Assembly (NCBI RefSeq): GCF_014137855.1
Contig: NZ_JACGWT010000002.1
Location: 851,033-915,032, forward strand
Direction of reading: 5' to 3'
DNA: 64,000 nucleotides
DNA from: Microlunatus kandeliicorticis
Lineage (GTDB): Bacteria; Actinomycetota; Actinomycetes; Propionibacteriales; Propionibacteriaceae
Part shown: positions 9,501 through 16,934 of the stretch, one piece after another
Layout of the letters: every line of letters starts with the position of its first letter
Numbering within the stretch: the first letter of the stretch is position 1
The notes under the pieces: model-generated
Told to the model about the DNA's origin: nothing
Databases searched by the model: none
What the model saw: the letters and a program-made list of their open reading frames with translations, nothing else
Made by a program: the position numbers and the translations under genes

Positions 9501-10361
9501 GAGGGCCAGGATGCCGACGGTGCCGAGCTGCGGGATGGCGGCCAGCGCGGGGGAGAAGAAGCTGTTGAACCGGACGGTGCGGAGCCGGGCGCCGAACAGC
9601 TTGCGCGCGATCGACTCGACCCGGTCGAGCTCGCGCGACTCCTGCCCGAAGCCCTTGACCACCCGGACGCCGGTGGTCGCAGCCTCGACCGCGCCGGCCA
9701 GCTCGGCTTCGTGCTGCTGAGCGACCCAGCTGGCCGGGAAGAGCTTGGCCCGGCTCCGGCTGCCCAGGATCCACAGCGCCGGCACCGCGGCCAGGGCCAG
9801 CAGCGCGAGCACGGGGGAGAGCCAGAACATCACGGCCAGCGAGACCACGAAGAGCACGAGGTTGCCGGTCAGGTTGGGCAGCATCTGCAGCAGACCCTGG
9901 ACCACGGTGAGGTCCGAGGTGGCCCGGCCGACCACCTGGCCGGTGTCGAGCTCGTCCTGCCGCCGCCCGTCGAGCGCGGCCAGCGAGGCGAACACGTCGG
10001 TCCGCATCCGGTGCTGGACGTCGACCGAGAGCCGCCCGCCGTTGAACCGGCGCAGGTAGGTGAACCCGAAGACGGCCAGCGCGGCCACGACCAGCAGGCT
10101 CGCCCAGGGCAGCAGCGGCGCCTGCCGGGTCAGCACGACGTCGTCGATGATCTTCCGCTGGATCAGCGGCACCCCGACCGAGACGGTCTGCCCGACGATC
10201 CCGGCTCCGAAGGCGATCAGCACCCGGCTGCGGAACTGCCAGCAGTAGCCGGCCAGCCGGCGGATCCAGCCGCGCTCCGGGTACGCCGCACCCGGCGGAG
10301 CCGCCGACGTCGGGGTCTCGCGCTGGTCGGGTCTGGTGAGCGTGGTGTCGATAGTTAGCAA
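6534..10361 (-). CDS. Single-chain double ABC exporter (TMD-NBD-TMD-NBD), multidrug type
   Basis: About 1275 residues join two complete exporter halves that are usually separate proteins. Half 1 has six helices, Walker A GGSGSGKST, signature LSGGQ and a Walker B ending in LLLDDAT, with Asp in place of the catalytic Glu. Half 2 has GETGAGKST, a changed signature LSAGQ and a normal LLLDEAT. That is the asymmetric pattern of heterodimeric exporters, with one degenerate and one working ATP site. The linker (around 8400) contains a run of eight glycines. No ATG or GTG fits near the expected N-terminus; I chose the TTG at 10361, which lies inside a palindrome at 10354-10368. A GTG about 80 bases upstream is the alternative. 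Drugs or lipids are likely substrates. Confidence 0.85.
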   Translation of the reverse strand: MLTIDTTLTRPDQRETPTSAAPPGAAYPERGWIRRLAGYCWQFRSRVLIAFGAGIVGQTVSVGVPLIQRKIIDDVVLTRQAPLLPWASLLVVAALAVFGFTYLRRFNGGRLSVDVQHRMRTDVFASLAALDGRRQDELDTGQVVGRATSDLTVVQGLLQMLPNLTGNLVLFVVSLAVMFWLSPVLALLALAAVPALWILGSRSRAKLFPASWVAQQHEAELAGAVEAATTGVRVVKGFGQESRELDRVESIARKLFGARLRTVRFNSFFSPALAAIPQLGTVGILALGGYLAIRGHLTLGTFLAFSTYVAQLSGPVRLLSLLLTTGQQARASVIRVFELIDTRPVIEERPDATALRPGPGAVTFEDVAFGYRPDQPLLRGLDLRIEPGETIAVVGGSGSGKSTLGHLLTRSYEVGGGRVLVDGQDVRDVTLASLRASVGVAMEDSFLFSTSVADNIGYGRPGATRDEIEAAARIACADDFIRELPDGYDTVVGEQGLTLSGGQRQRVALARAVLVDPRILLLDDATSAIDARIEARIHEQLHAVAADRTTILMAHRRSTLRLADRIAVLDQGRIVDLGTLDELARRSELFRMLLAGPDDAELDQVAEPEPPGPDGVTASLWDPSRVPAHLDGPASTGTAGRPGRGMGGGGGGGGLMSGLASMPATPELLRAVQSLPATEDDPQVDPAFARAAEERFSLGRMLRRFRGPFLLGLLLVALDALLGLALPVLIRSGIDDGVNRGAISVVIGAAVVALVVVLLDWQTETTGQRITGRTGERFLYTLRVKIFAHLQRLGLDYYEREMGGRILTRMTTDVDALSQFLQTGLVTAVVSLLTFVGILIALLILNLDLMLVVGVVVPVLVVVTLFFRSASARKYRRAREQVSVVNADLQENVAGLRVTQLFGRQRVNADRFAELSDGYRVTRTQAQRLISLYFPFVTLLSDLAGAFVLVLATTQFHERTLTAGGLIAYLLYIDLLFSPIQNLSQVFDGYQQARVGLQRIRDLLSTPTSTPEATEPVVLDEVEGRVEFDRVVFQYERADRPALTGLDLSITPGETVALVGETGAGKSTMVKLIERFYDVTDGRVLIDGHDLRALGLGTFRRRLGLVPQESYLFGGNVRDQIAYGRPGADDAEVEAAARAVGAHAMIAELPGGYLHPVSERGRNLSAGQRQLLALARAELVDPAILLLDEATAALDLRSEALVTRATERVARRRTTLVVAHRLTTAARADRIVYLEDGKVAEQGTQSELIARGAGYAALWEAFVGSEGAAGSELVG

Positions 10362-10368
10362 GTCTAAC
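10354..10368 (-). promoter_or_regulatory. MarR-type palindrome at the start of the exporter gene
   Basis: GTTAG-N5-CTAAC is a perfect inverted repeat with five-base arms, of the size and AT content seen for MarR-family operators, in otherwise very GC-rich DNA. Read on the minus strand it also contains TAGACT, a possible -10. It overlaps the proposed TTG start, so a bound repressor would block the promoter. Confidence 0.5.
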
Positions 10369-10701
10369 CACAACCTGCGAACGCCTCGCCAAGACCTCGA
10401 GGTGAACGCGGCAGCTCCGCGCAGAGCGCGGTCCCCGGCCACCCACCCGCTCCGGCGCGGGCCGTCCTGAGAAGGCGGCGGCCGGGGCGAGGGTGTCGGG
10501 GTGTGGTCGGGCGTTCCGAGCGCGGCGTCGGGGACGCGAGGTGGACGATCAGGCGCAGGCTGCCGCGCGAGGTGGGCGGGACACCCTCGCCCCGGTCGCC
10601 GCCGACGGGAGCGACCACCGGCCCCGCGCTTCGACGGGCTCAGCGAGCGTTTGCGCTTCGACGGGCTCAGCGAGCGTTTGCGCGCTGAGCCTCGAAGCCC
10701 G
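10369..10701. other. Intergenic stretch with a 16-bp inverted repeat and a 27-bp tandem duplication
   Basis: No credible gene is visible here. CCGGGGCGAGGGTGTC at 10482-10497 is repeated exactly in inverse at 10580-10595, enclosing 82 bases, like a very small terminal-inverted-repeat element or a long stem. Behind it a 27-bp unit containing CTTCGACGGGCTCAGCGAG occurs twice without change at 10627-10653 and 10654-10680, followed by an inverted remnant CTGAGCCTCGAAG. The latter belongs to the interspersed repeat family of this window. It separates the exporter's 5' end from the end of the permease gene. Confidence 0.7.
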
Positions 10702-11640
10702 TCAGCCCTTGAGCCCGCTCCCGGCGACACCCTCGACGATCCGGCGCTGGAAGATGACGAACAGGATCACCAGCGGCAGGGCGCCGAGGATCGAGGACGC
10801 CTGGATGTCGCTGAGCCGCTGCCCGAAGGAGCCCTGCACGGTGGCCAGGCCGACCGGGATGGTCATCAGCTTGGGGTTGGAGAGCACGAACAGCGGCAGG
10901 ATCAGGTTGTTCCAGACGCCGACGAAGGTGACGATCGACATCGCCGCGATGACCGGCTTGGAGAGCGGCAGCACGATCCGTCGGTAGATGGTCCAGAAGC
11001 TCGCGCCGTCGATCCGGGCCGACTCCTCGAACTCCTTGGGCAGGCCGTCGAAGAACTGCTTGAAGACGAACACCGCGATCACCGACGGCACCTGCGGCAG
11101 GATCACCGCCCAGTAGGTGTTGAGCAGCCCGACCGCGTTGAGCTCGGCGAAGACCGGGACGATCAGCACCTGCGGCGGCACCATGATCCCGAGCACCATG
11201 GCCAGGAACACCGCCCGCCGGCCGCGGAACCGCAGCCGGGAGAGGGCGTAGGCGGCCATCGAGCCGAAGATCACGGTCAGCGCCACGGTGATCACCGAGG
11301 TGATCGCGCTGGCCAGGTACCAGTTCCAGATGTCACCGCCGGCCAGCAGGGTGCCGTACGAGCCGAGGGTGAGCTTCCAGTCGGTGAGGATCGGCAGTGC
11401 GCCGAGCGCGGCGGTGGCGTTCGAGGTCAGCGAGGTCTTGATCGCCCACAGGCTCGGGATCAGCCAGAGCACCGCGAAGACGATCAGCACCAGCCAGGAG
11501 ACGACGGTGAAGACCTGGCCGGACTTGCGTTCCTGGGCTTCGGAGCGGCGCGGCGGCGGGGCGGCCGCGGAGACCCCGGACCGGTGCTTGCGCGCGGTCT
11601 GCTCGGGACGGGCCGGGTCGGAGACGGTCTGGCTGGCCAT
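10702..11640 (-). CDS. Carbohydrate ABC transporter permease, MalG type
   Basis: The 312-residue inner-membrane protein has a cytoplasmic N-terminus of about 45 residues, six helices, and the EAA loop EFEESARIDGASFWTIYRRIVLPLSKP cut here as residues near 205-230, the contact site for the ATPase. It ends in VEGVAGSGLKG, a usual ending of the MalG class. It pairs with the MalF-type permease, whose stop overlaps its ATG by one base. No ATPase gene is present in this operon, so a shared MsmK-type ATPase encoded elsewhere probably serves it. Context (LacI regulator, GH51) points to arabinose-containing oligosaccharides. Confidence 0.9.
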   Translation of the reverse strand: MASQTVSDPARPEQTARKHRSGVSAAAPPPRRSEAQERKSGQVFTVVSWLVLIVFAVLWLIPSLWAIKTSLTSNATAALGALPILTDWKLTLGSYGTLLAGGDIWNWYLASAITSVITVALTVIFGSMAAYALSRLRFRGRRAVFLAMVLGIMVPPQVLIVPVFAELNAVGLLNTYWAVILPQVPSVIAVFVFKQFFDGLPKEFEESARIDGASFWTIYRRIVLPLSKPVIAAMSIVTFVGVWNNLILPLFVLSNPKLMTIPVGLATVQGSFGQRLSDIQASSILGALPLVILFVIFQRRIVEGVAGSGLKG

Positions 11641-12590
11641 CAGGCGGCCCTCCTGTTCTGCGCGCGCTCGATCAGCTGGCGGATGCCCGTGACGATCAGG
11701 ATGACGATGAGGAGCAGCACCGAGGCGGCCGACCCGGCACCGACCCGGTAGTTGGTGAACGCGGTGTCGGTGACCAGCCCGAGCACGACCTGGGAGGAGG
11801 TGCCGGGTCCGCCCGCGGTCATCAGGTAGACCTGGTCGAAGATCTTGAGGCTGGCGATGATCTGCAGCAGCACGACCAGGGTGGTGGTGCGGCCGAGCAG
11901 CGGGATGGTGATCGACTTGATCTGCTGCCACTGGCTGGCCCCGTCCACCGCGGCCGCCTCGTAGAGCTCGCGCGGGATGTCCTGCAGGCCGGCGAGGTAG
12001 AGCACGAAGTTGAAGCCGATGGTCCACCAGATGGTGGTGACCGCGACGCCGATCAGCGCCAGGTCGGGGGTGCCCAGCACCGGGTTCGGGGCCGGGTTGC
12101 CCAGCGCGGTGCGGAGCGAGTCCCAGAGCCCGGTCGACGGTGAGTAGATGAAGGTCCAGACGATCGCGATCGCCGCCGACGGCAGGATGAACGGGACGAA
12201 GAAGGCCAGCCGGAAAAACCACTGCGCCCGGCGCACCCGGTTGGCCAGGATGGCGAAGACGAAGGCCAGCACCACGAGCGGGATGGTGGTGATGATCGTG
12301 AAGAAGATCGTGTGCCACATCGACTCCCAGAACAGCGGGAGGGTGAGCATCTCGGCGTAGTTGCCGAACCCGGCGAAGCTGCCGAAGCCCTTCGCCACCA
12401 GCGAGGTGTTGAAGAAGCTGGAGATCAGCATGTAGATGATCGGCCAGATCAGGAACAGCACGTAGAAGATCCCGAACGGCGCGATGAACAGCCAGGCCGG
12501 TCGGGCCTCGCCGCGGCGGACGTCGGACTCCTCGCGAGCCGACGGACGGGCGACCGGTGCGGTCGGTCGCTCGAGGGTCGAGGCGGTCAT
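11640..12590 (-). CDS. Sugar ABC transporter permease, MalF type
   Basis: This protein of 316 residues starts with a polar 30-residue segment, then WLFIAPFGIFYVLFLIWP as the first helix, and has the EAA loop ELYEAAAVDGASQWQQIKSI near residue 215. The GGPGTSSQV segment near residue 260 is typical of MalF-like permeases. It forms the membrane channel together with the following MalG-type subunit. A clear AAGGAG precedes the ATG at 12590. The gene is the second of a three-gene minus-strand operon that starts with the binding protein. Confidence 0.9.
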   Translation of the reverse strand: MTASTLERPTAPVARPSAREESDVRRGEARPAWLFIAPFGIFYVLFLIWPIIYMLISSFFNTSLVAKGFGSFAGFGNYAEMLTLPLFWESMWHTIFFTIITTIPLVVLAFVFAILANRVRRAQWFFRLAFFVPFILPSAAIAIVWTFIYSPSTGLWDSLRTALGNPAPNPVLGTPDLALIGVAVTTIWWTIGFNFVLYLAGLQDIPRELYEAAAVDGASQWQQIKSITIPLLGRTTTLVVLLQIIASLKIFDQVYLMTAGGPGTSSQVVLGLVTDTAFTNYRVGAGSAASVLLLIVILIVTGIRQLIERAQNRRAA

Positions 12591-12666
12591 CGGCGCTCCT
12601 TCGCGCTCGGGACGGTGGGGTCGACTCGTTCAGTCGGGCGGCGCTCGGCCGGCGGCCGGGCCGCCA

Positions 12667-14040
12667 TCAGAGCGGGCTCTTGGTGTCGGCGTAGACCAGC
12701 AGCTGGTCGCGTGCGGTGGACAGCGCGGCCGCCGGGGTGGCCTGGCCTTGCTGGACCAACCCGAACTGGGCGCCCACGGTGTTCTCGAAGTTGGAGCCCG
12801 AGCCCGAGTACCAGGCCTGGGCGTCGTAGACCACCGAGTTGACCGCGTCGGCGTAGTTCGACTGCGGCTTGAGGTCCTTGTACTGCTGGCTGTCCAGCGT
12901 GGGGACGTAGGCCGGGATGTGACCGCCCTGGGCCCAGGTGAGGCTCTGGTCGAGCAGCGACTTGACGAAGCCGAGGGCCCGCTTGAGCTGGTCCTCGCTG
13001 CGGTTCATCCGCGGCAGCACGAAGGTGTGCGAGTCGCCCTGGCAGGCCGGCTGGTCGAACAGGGTGGGCACCGGCACCATGCCGAACTTGAGACCGTCGA
13101 TCGACTCGGCGGTGGTGATCTCCCACTCGCCCTGCAGGTAGAAGGCCGACTTGCCGGTAAACATCAGCGTCTGCGACCCGGTGTAGTCGGTGATCGCCGG
13201 CATCAGCTTCTTCTTGGTCAGCGACTGGATGTAGTCGAGGGTCTTGATCGTCAGGTCCTCGTTGTACGTCAGCTTGCGGCCGCCGTCGCCGAGCCACGGG
13301 GTCGAGCCGGTCTGCTGGGAGTAGAGGCTCTGGAACCAGCGCCAGCTGGTCGCGGTGTCGCCCACGGTGGCCACCGAGGCGCCCCAGCTGCCGGTGACCT
13401 TCTTGGCCGCCTCGAGCGCGGCCTCCCACTGGTCGGTGCCGCGGATCTCCTTGAGGTTGCCGTCGCCGTCGAGCAGGTCGGCCTTCTCGCAGACGTCCTT
13501 GTTGTAGTAGAGGACGAACGGGTGGGTGTCGATCGGGATGGCGTAGCGCTGGCCGTTGACCGCGAGCGCCTCCCAGACCTTGGGGGAGAAGCTCGACGAG
13601 GACAGCCCGACCATCGCGAGCATGTCCTCGGTGATCGGCTCGAGCAGCCCGGCGATGGCCAGGTTCGACTGCCGGGTCAGGTGCGAGACCGCGACGTCGG
13701 GCGGGGCGTCGCCGAGGGTGGCCAGTGAGACCTTGGTGTAGTACGGGTTGCCCCAGGCGAAGGTGGCCGCCTGCAGCGAGTTCGGGCCCTTCTGCTTCTC
13801 GTAGGTGGCCTCCATGGTCTGCATGCGCGACCCGTCGCCACCGCCGAAGAGGTTCCAGTAGGTGACCGTCCCCGGGTCGAGCTGGCTGCCCACCAGGCCG
13901 GCGGAGATCGCACTGCCGCAGCCGCTCAGACCACCGGCGATGCCCAGTGCCCCGGCGGCACCGAGGCCGCCCCTGAGCAGTGATCGCCGCGAGAAACGTC
14001 CGCTCGGATTGCCCGAGGGTCTCTGGGGTACAGCCGTCAC
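12667..14040 (-). CDS. Extracellular sugar-binding lipoprotein (family 1)
   Basis: The 457-residue product begins with a twin-arginine signal (RFSRRSLLRGG) and a lipobox LSGC near residue 42, so it should be exported folded by the Tat route and anchored by lipid. The mature part has the repeated alpha/beta organisation of family 1 solute-binding proteins, including SAFYLQGEWEI. It starts at GTG 14040 with GAGGAGG five bases upstream. It is the first gene of the importer operon and is divergent from the LacI regulator; a LacI-type operator lies between them. Likely ligand: an arabino-oligosaccharide, inferred from the neighbouring GH51. Confidence 0.9.
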   Translation of the reverse strand: MTAVPQRPSGNPSGRFSRRSLLRGGLGAAGALGIAGGLSGCGSAISAGLVGSQLDPGTVTYWNLFGGGDGSRMQTMEATYEKQKGPNSLQAATFAWGNPYYTKVSLATLGDAPPDVAVSHLTRQSNLAIAGLLEPITEDMLAMVGLSSSSFSPKVWEALAVNGQRYAIPIDTHPFVLYYNKDVCEKADLLDGDGNLKEIRGTDQWEAALEAAKKVTGSWGASVATVGDTATSWRWFQSLYSQQTGSTPWLGDGGRKLTYNEDLTIKTLDYIQSLTKKKLMPAITDYTGSQTLMFTGKSAFYLQGEWEITTAESIDGLKFGMVPVPTLFDQPACQGDSHTFVLPRMNRSEDQLKRALGFVKSLLDQSLTWAQGGHIPAYVPTLDSQQYKDLKPQSNYADAVNSVVYDAQAWYSGSGSNFENTVGAQFGLVQQGQATPAAALSTARDQLLVYADTKSPL

Positions 14041-14096
14041 AGGGGCCTCCTCGCCGTCCTTGCCGTGCGGCCGACCCTAGCGAGGGCCGCACGGGA

Positions 14097-14110
14097 TTGC
14101 AACGTTGTAG
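14097..14110. promoter_or_regulatory. LacI-family operator O1
   Basis: TTGCAACGTTGTAG is a near-perfect palindrome centred on AACGTT in the gap between the binding-protein and LacI genes. It matches, on the opposite strand, 12 of 14 bases of the site before the GH51 gene. It overlaps a possible -35 of the LacI gene (TTGTAG at 14105-14110), so the regulator could repress itself and the importer. Confidence 0.7.
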
Positions 14111-14126
14111 AAGGGCGCGCGGCGGA

Positions 14127-14132
14127 TACGGT
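14127..14132 (+). promoter_or_regulatory. -10 hexamer TACGGT of the LacI gene
   Basis: TACGGT ends six bases before the GTG at 14139, and TTGTAG stands 16 bases upstream as a -35. This supports a leaderless message and decides the start codon. Confidence 0.55.
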
Positions 14133-14138
14133 GTCCCC

Positions 14139-15137
14139 GTGCGAGCGACCGTCCGGGATGTGGCGAAGCTCGCCGGGGTGTCCCCGAAGACGGTCTCGAA
14201 CGTGGTCAACGGGCAGGTCCCGGTGAGCCCGCACACCCGGGACAGGGTGGAGCAGGCGATGGACCAGCTCGACTACGTCCCCAACCTCTCGGCCCGCGGA
14301 CTGCGGAACGGCCGGACCGGGGTGATCGCCCTGGCGCTGCCCGCGCTGGCCACCTCCTACTCGGCCTCGATGACCAGCGAGATCGTCGCCGCCGCGGCCG
14401 AGCGCGGCTGGAACGTGCAGATCGAGGACACCGGGGTGACCGACGGCCGGCGCGAGGCGATGCTGCTCAACCGGGCCCGGGCTCACCTGGTCGACGGGCT
14501 GATCCTCAACCCGGTGCTGCTCGAGACCTCGGCGGTGCAGCGCGGGGTGTCGTTGCCCCCGGTGGTGCTGATCGGCGAGGTCGACCAGCCGATCGCCGAC
14601 CACGTGTGGATCGACAACGTCGCGGCCGCCGACGCCGCCACCAGCCGCCTGGTCGGGGCCGGGCACCGCCGGATCGCCTTCCTGGGCCGGATGCGGTCGG
14701 CCACCGCGCGGCTGCGGCAGAAGGGCTACCGGGCCGCGCTCCGCCGGGCCGGGATCCGGCCGGACCCCGAGCTCGCCGTGCCGTGCCGGATCTGGAACCC
14801 CGACGGCGGCTACACGGCGATGCGGACCTGGCTGGCCGACCACGAGCCGCCGGACGCGATCTTCGCCAGTACCGACTCGCTCGCCCTCGGGGCGCTGCAC
14901 GCGCTGGCCGACCTCGGGCTGACCGTTCCCGGCGACGTCAGCCTGGTGGGTTACGACGACGTGCCGGAGGCGGCGCACTACACCCCGCCGCTGACCACGG
15001 TCGGCTTCGACCGCCGGCTGTTCGCCGAGACCGTGCTGACCCTGCTGGCCGAGCGGATCGCCGATCCGGCCCGGCCGATCGTCTCGCGCACGATCCCCTT
15101 CCGCCTGGTCGAGCGCGAGAGTGTCCGGGACCGCTGA
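14139..15137 (+). CDS. LacI-family transcriptional regulator of the arabinoside locus
   Basis: The 332-residue protein opens with RATVRDVAKLAGVSPKTVSN, the LacI helix-turn-helix, followed by the hinge helix NLSARGLRNGR, and then a periplasmic-binding-protein-like sugar domain with VPGDVSLVGYDDVPEA near residue 270. It should be a dimeric repressor released by a sugar. The start is GTG 14139, supported by a promoter hexamer six bases upstream. It stands between the divergent importer operon and the GH51 gene, both with matching palindromes, so arabinose or an arabinoside is the likely inducer. Confidence 0.92.
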   Translation: MRATVRDVAKLAGVSPKTVSNVVNGQVPVSPHTRDRVEQAMDQLDYVPNLSARGLRNGRTGVIALALPALATSYSASMTSEIVAAAAERGWNVQIEDTGVTDGRREAMLLNRARAHLVDGLILNPVLLETSAVQRGVSLPPVVLIGEVDQPIADHVWIDNVAAADAATSRLVGAGHRRIAFLGRMRSATARLRQKGYRAALRRAGIRPDPELAVPCRIWNPDGGYTAMRTWLADHEPPDAIFASTDSLALGALHALADLGLTVPGDVSLVGYDDVPEAAHYTPPLTTVGFDRRLFAETVLTLLAERIADPARPIVSRTIPFRLVERESVRDR

Positions 15138-15159
15138 CGCCCGGCTTTACCGCCCGCTC

Positions 15160-15175
15160 TACAACGATGTAACGT
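15160..15175 (+). promoter_or_regulatory. LacI-family operator O2 overlapping the -10 of the GH51 gene
   Basis: TACAACGATGTA at 15160-15171 is the second copy of the palindrome found at 14097-14110. TAACGT at 15170-15175 looks like a -10 and ends eight bases before the ATG at 15184. Repressor binding would cover the promoter. Confidence 0.7.
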
Positions 15176-15183
15176 CTGCGCGC

Positions 15184-16719
15184 ATGACTCGTGCGCGCGT
15201 GGTGATCGACCGTGACTTCACCCTCGGGGAGGTGCCGCGCCGGATCTTCGGCTCGTTCGTCGAGCACATGGGGCGCTGCGTCTACACCGGCATCTTCGAA
15301 CCGGGCCACCCGGAGGCCGACGAGGACGGGCTGCGGACCGACGTCCTCGAGCTGACCCGCGAGATGGGAGTCAGCGTGGTGCGCTACCCCGGCGGCAACT
15401 TCGTCTCCGGCTACAACTGGGAGGACGGCGTCGGTCCGGCCGACCAGCGCCCGGCCCGGCTCGACGGCGCCTGGCACACCGTCGAGTCGAACGCGTTCGG
15501 CCTGCACGAGTTCATGACCTGGGCCCGCAAGGCCGGGGTCGAGCCGATGGAGGCGATCAACCTCGGCACCCGCGGTGTGGACGCCGCCCGCGAGCTGGTC
15601 GAGTACGCCAACCACCCGGGCGGCAGCGCGCTGTCGGACCGCCGGATCGCCAACGGGGCCAAGGACCCGTTCGGGATCAAGCTGTGGTGCCTGGGCAACG
15701 AGATGGACGGTCCCTGGCAGATCGGGCACAAGACCGCCGAGGAGTACGGCCGGCTGGCCCAGGAGGCCGCCAAGGCGATGAAGTTCGTCGACCCGACCAT
15801 CGAGGTGGTGGCCTGCGGCAGCTCGAACCTGCAGATGCCGACCTTCGGGCACTGGGAGCACACTGTCCTCGGGCACGCCTACGACGACGTCGACTACGTC
15901 TCGCTGCACGCCTACTACGAGGAGCACGACGGCGACCACGCCAGCTTCCTGGCCAGCGGGGTCGGGATGGACACCTTCATCGAGTCGGTGATCGCCACCG
16001 CCGACGCGGTCGGGGCGGCGCGGAAGAGCCGCAAGAAGATCAACCTCAGCTTCGACGAGTGGAACGTCTGGTACACCCGTCCGGGCTCGGAGGACGCCCC
16101 GGGTGACGTCGCCGACGCCGGCTGGCGGCACGCCCCGCGGCTGATCGAGGACGCCTACAGCGTCACCGACGCGGTGGTGGTGGGCACCTTCCTCAACTCG
16201 CTGCTCCGGCACGGCGACCGGGTCAAGATCGCCAACCAGGCCCAGCTGGTCAACGTGATCGCGCCGATCCGCAGCGAGGAGAACGGGCCGGCCTGGCGGC
16301 AGACCAGCTTCTGGCCGTTCGCCCGGATGTCCGCGCTGGCCAAGGGCGAGATCGTCGCCCCGCGGGTGATCTCGGACCGCGTCGACACCGCGCAGTACGG
16401 CGACGCCGACCTGGTCGACGTGGCCGGCAGCTACGACGCCGAGTCGGGTCGGCTGGCGCTGTTCCTGGCCAACCGCGACCTCGACGGCAGCGCCGAGGTC
16501 GAGGTCGACCTGCGCGGGCTGACCGCTTCGTCGGTGACCTTCGCCGAGGTGCTCACCGTGCCGGAGGGCGGCGACCGCAACTCCGCCAACACCGAGCAGG
16601 ACCAGGACCGGGTGCGGATGGTCGCGCTCGACGGGGTGGCCGTCGACGGCGGCACCGTCCGGCTCACCCTGCCGGCGCTCTCCTGGGCCGCGGTCGAGCT
16701 GGCGGTGGCCACGGCCTGA
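15184..16719 (+). CDS. Alpha-L-arabinofuranosidase, GH51
   Basis: This 511-residue enzyme should release terminal arabinofuranose from arabinan or arabinoxylan fragments. The GH51 acid/base Glu173 lies in LGNEMDGPW and the nucleophile Glu292 in SFDEWNVWY; the N-terminal FGSFVEHMGRCVYTGI is also characteristic. The C-terminus ends with the usual beta-sandwich. There is no signal peptide, so it acts in the cytoplasm on imported oligosaccharides. An operator matching the one at the LacI gene lies just upstream, and a hairpin of repeat sequence follows the stop. Confidence 0.95.
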   Translation: MTRARVVIDRDFTLGEVPRRIFGSFVEHMGRCVYTGIFEPGHPEADEDGLRTDVLELTREMGVSVVRYPGGNFVSGYNWEDGVGPADQRPARLDGAWHTVESNAFGLHEFMTWARKAGVEPMEAINLGTRGVDAARELVEYANHPGGSALSDRRIANGAKDPFGIKLWCLGNEMDGPWQIGHKTAEEYGRLAQEAAKAMKFVDPTIEVVACGSSNLQMPTFGHWEHTVLGHAYDDVDYVSLHAYYEEHDGDHASFLASGVGMDTFIESVIATADAVGAARKSRKKINLSFDEWNVWYTRPGSEDAPGDVADAGWRHAPRLIEDAYSVTDAVVVGTFLNSLLRHGDRVKIANQAQLVNVIAPIRSEENGPAWRQTSFWPFARMSALAKGEIVAPRVISDRVDTAQYGDADLVDVAGSYDAESGRLALFLANRDLDGSAEVEVDLRGLTASSVTFAEVLTVPEGGDRNSANTEQDQDRVRMVALDGVAVDGGTVRLTLPALSWAAVELAVATA

Positions 16720-16740
16720 CTCCGGCGGGGCACTGCGCTG

Positions 16741-16778
16741 CGCTGAGTCTGTCGAAGGGCGCTTCGACAGGCTCAGCG
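16741..16778. repeat. Head-to-head pair of interspersed repeats forming a hairpin
   Basis: CGCTGAGTCTGTCGAAG at 16741-16757 and its inverse at 16762-16778 pair with one mismatch around the loop GGCG. It lies 21 bases behind the GH51 stop and may end that transcript. Another unit of the same family (CCCTGAGCCCGTCGAAGGG) lies at 16849-16867. Confidence 0.7.
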
Positions 16779-16894
16779 CACGGGTCGGGAGACGGCGCCC
16801 CGAGCGCGGCACCCAGCACGTTGCCATGAGCCCAACACCCACCACGGTCCCTGAGCCCGTCGAAGGGTGTCTGGTGGGGAAGTGACACATCCCT

Positions 16895-16900
16895 TAGGTT
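16895..16900 (+). promoter_or_regulatory. Possible -10 (TAGGTT) of the GH18 gene
   Basis: TAGGTT lies 34 bases before the ATG at 16935. The interval contains AGGGAGG, a good ribosome site, so this gene would have a normal short leader. Confidence 0.35.
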
Positions 16901-16934
16901 GAACGGCGGAAGTTCACCCCCAGGGAGGTCACCG

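Noticed and set aside
6702..10358. Open frame of 1218 codons on the plus strand opposite the ABC exporter
   Set aside because: It is a GC-bias shadow: low-complexity Gly/Asp/Gln/Arg composition, no domain, while the opposite strand has two full ABC transporters.
10364..10618. 84-codon minus-strand frame upstream of the exporter
   Set aside because: It lies within the inverted-repeat gap, lacks a ribosome site and family resemblance; also overlaps the exporter's promoter.
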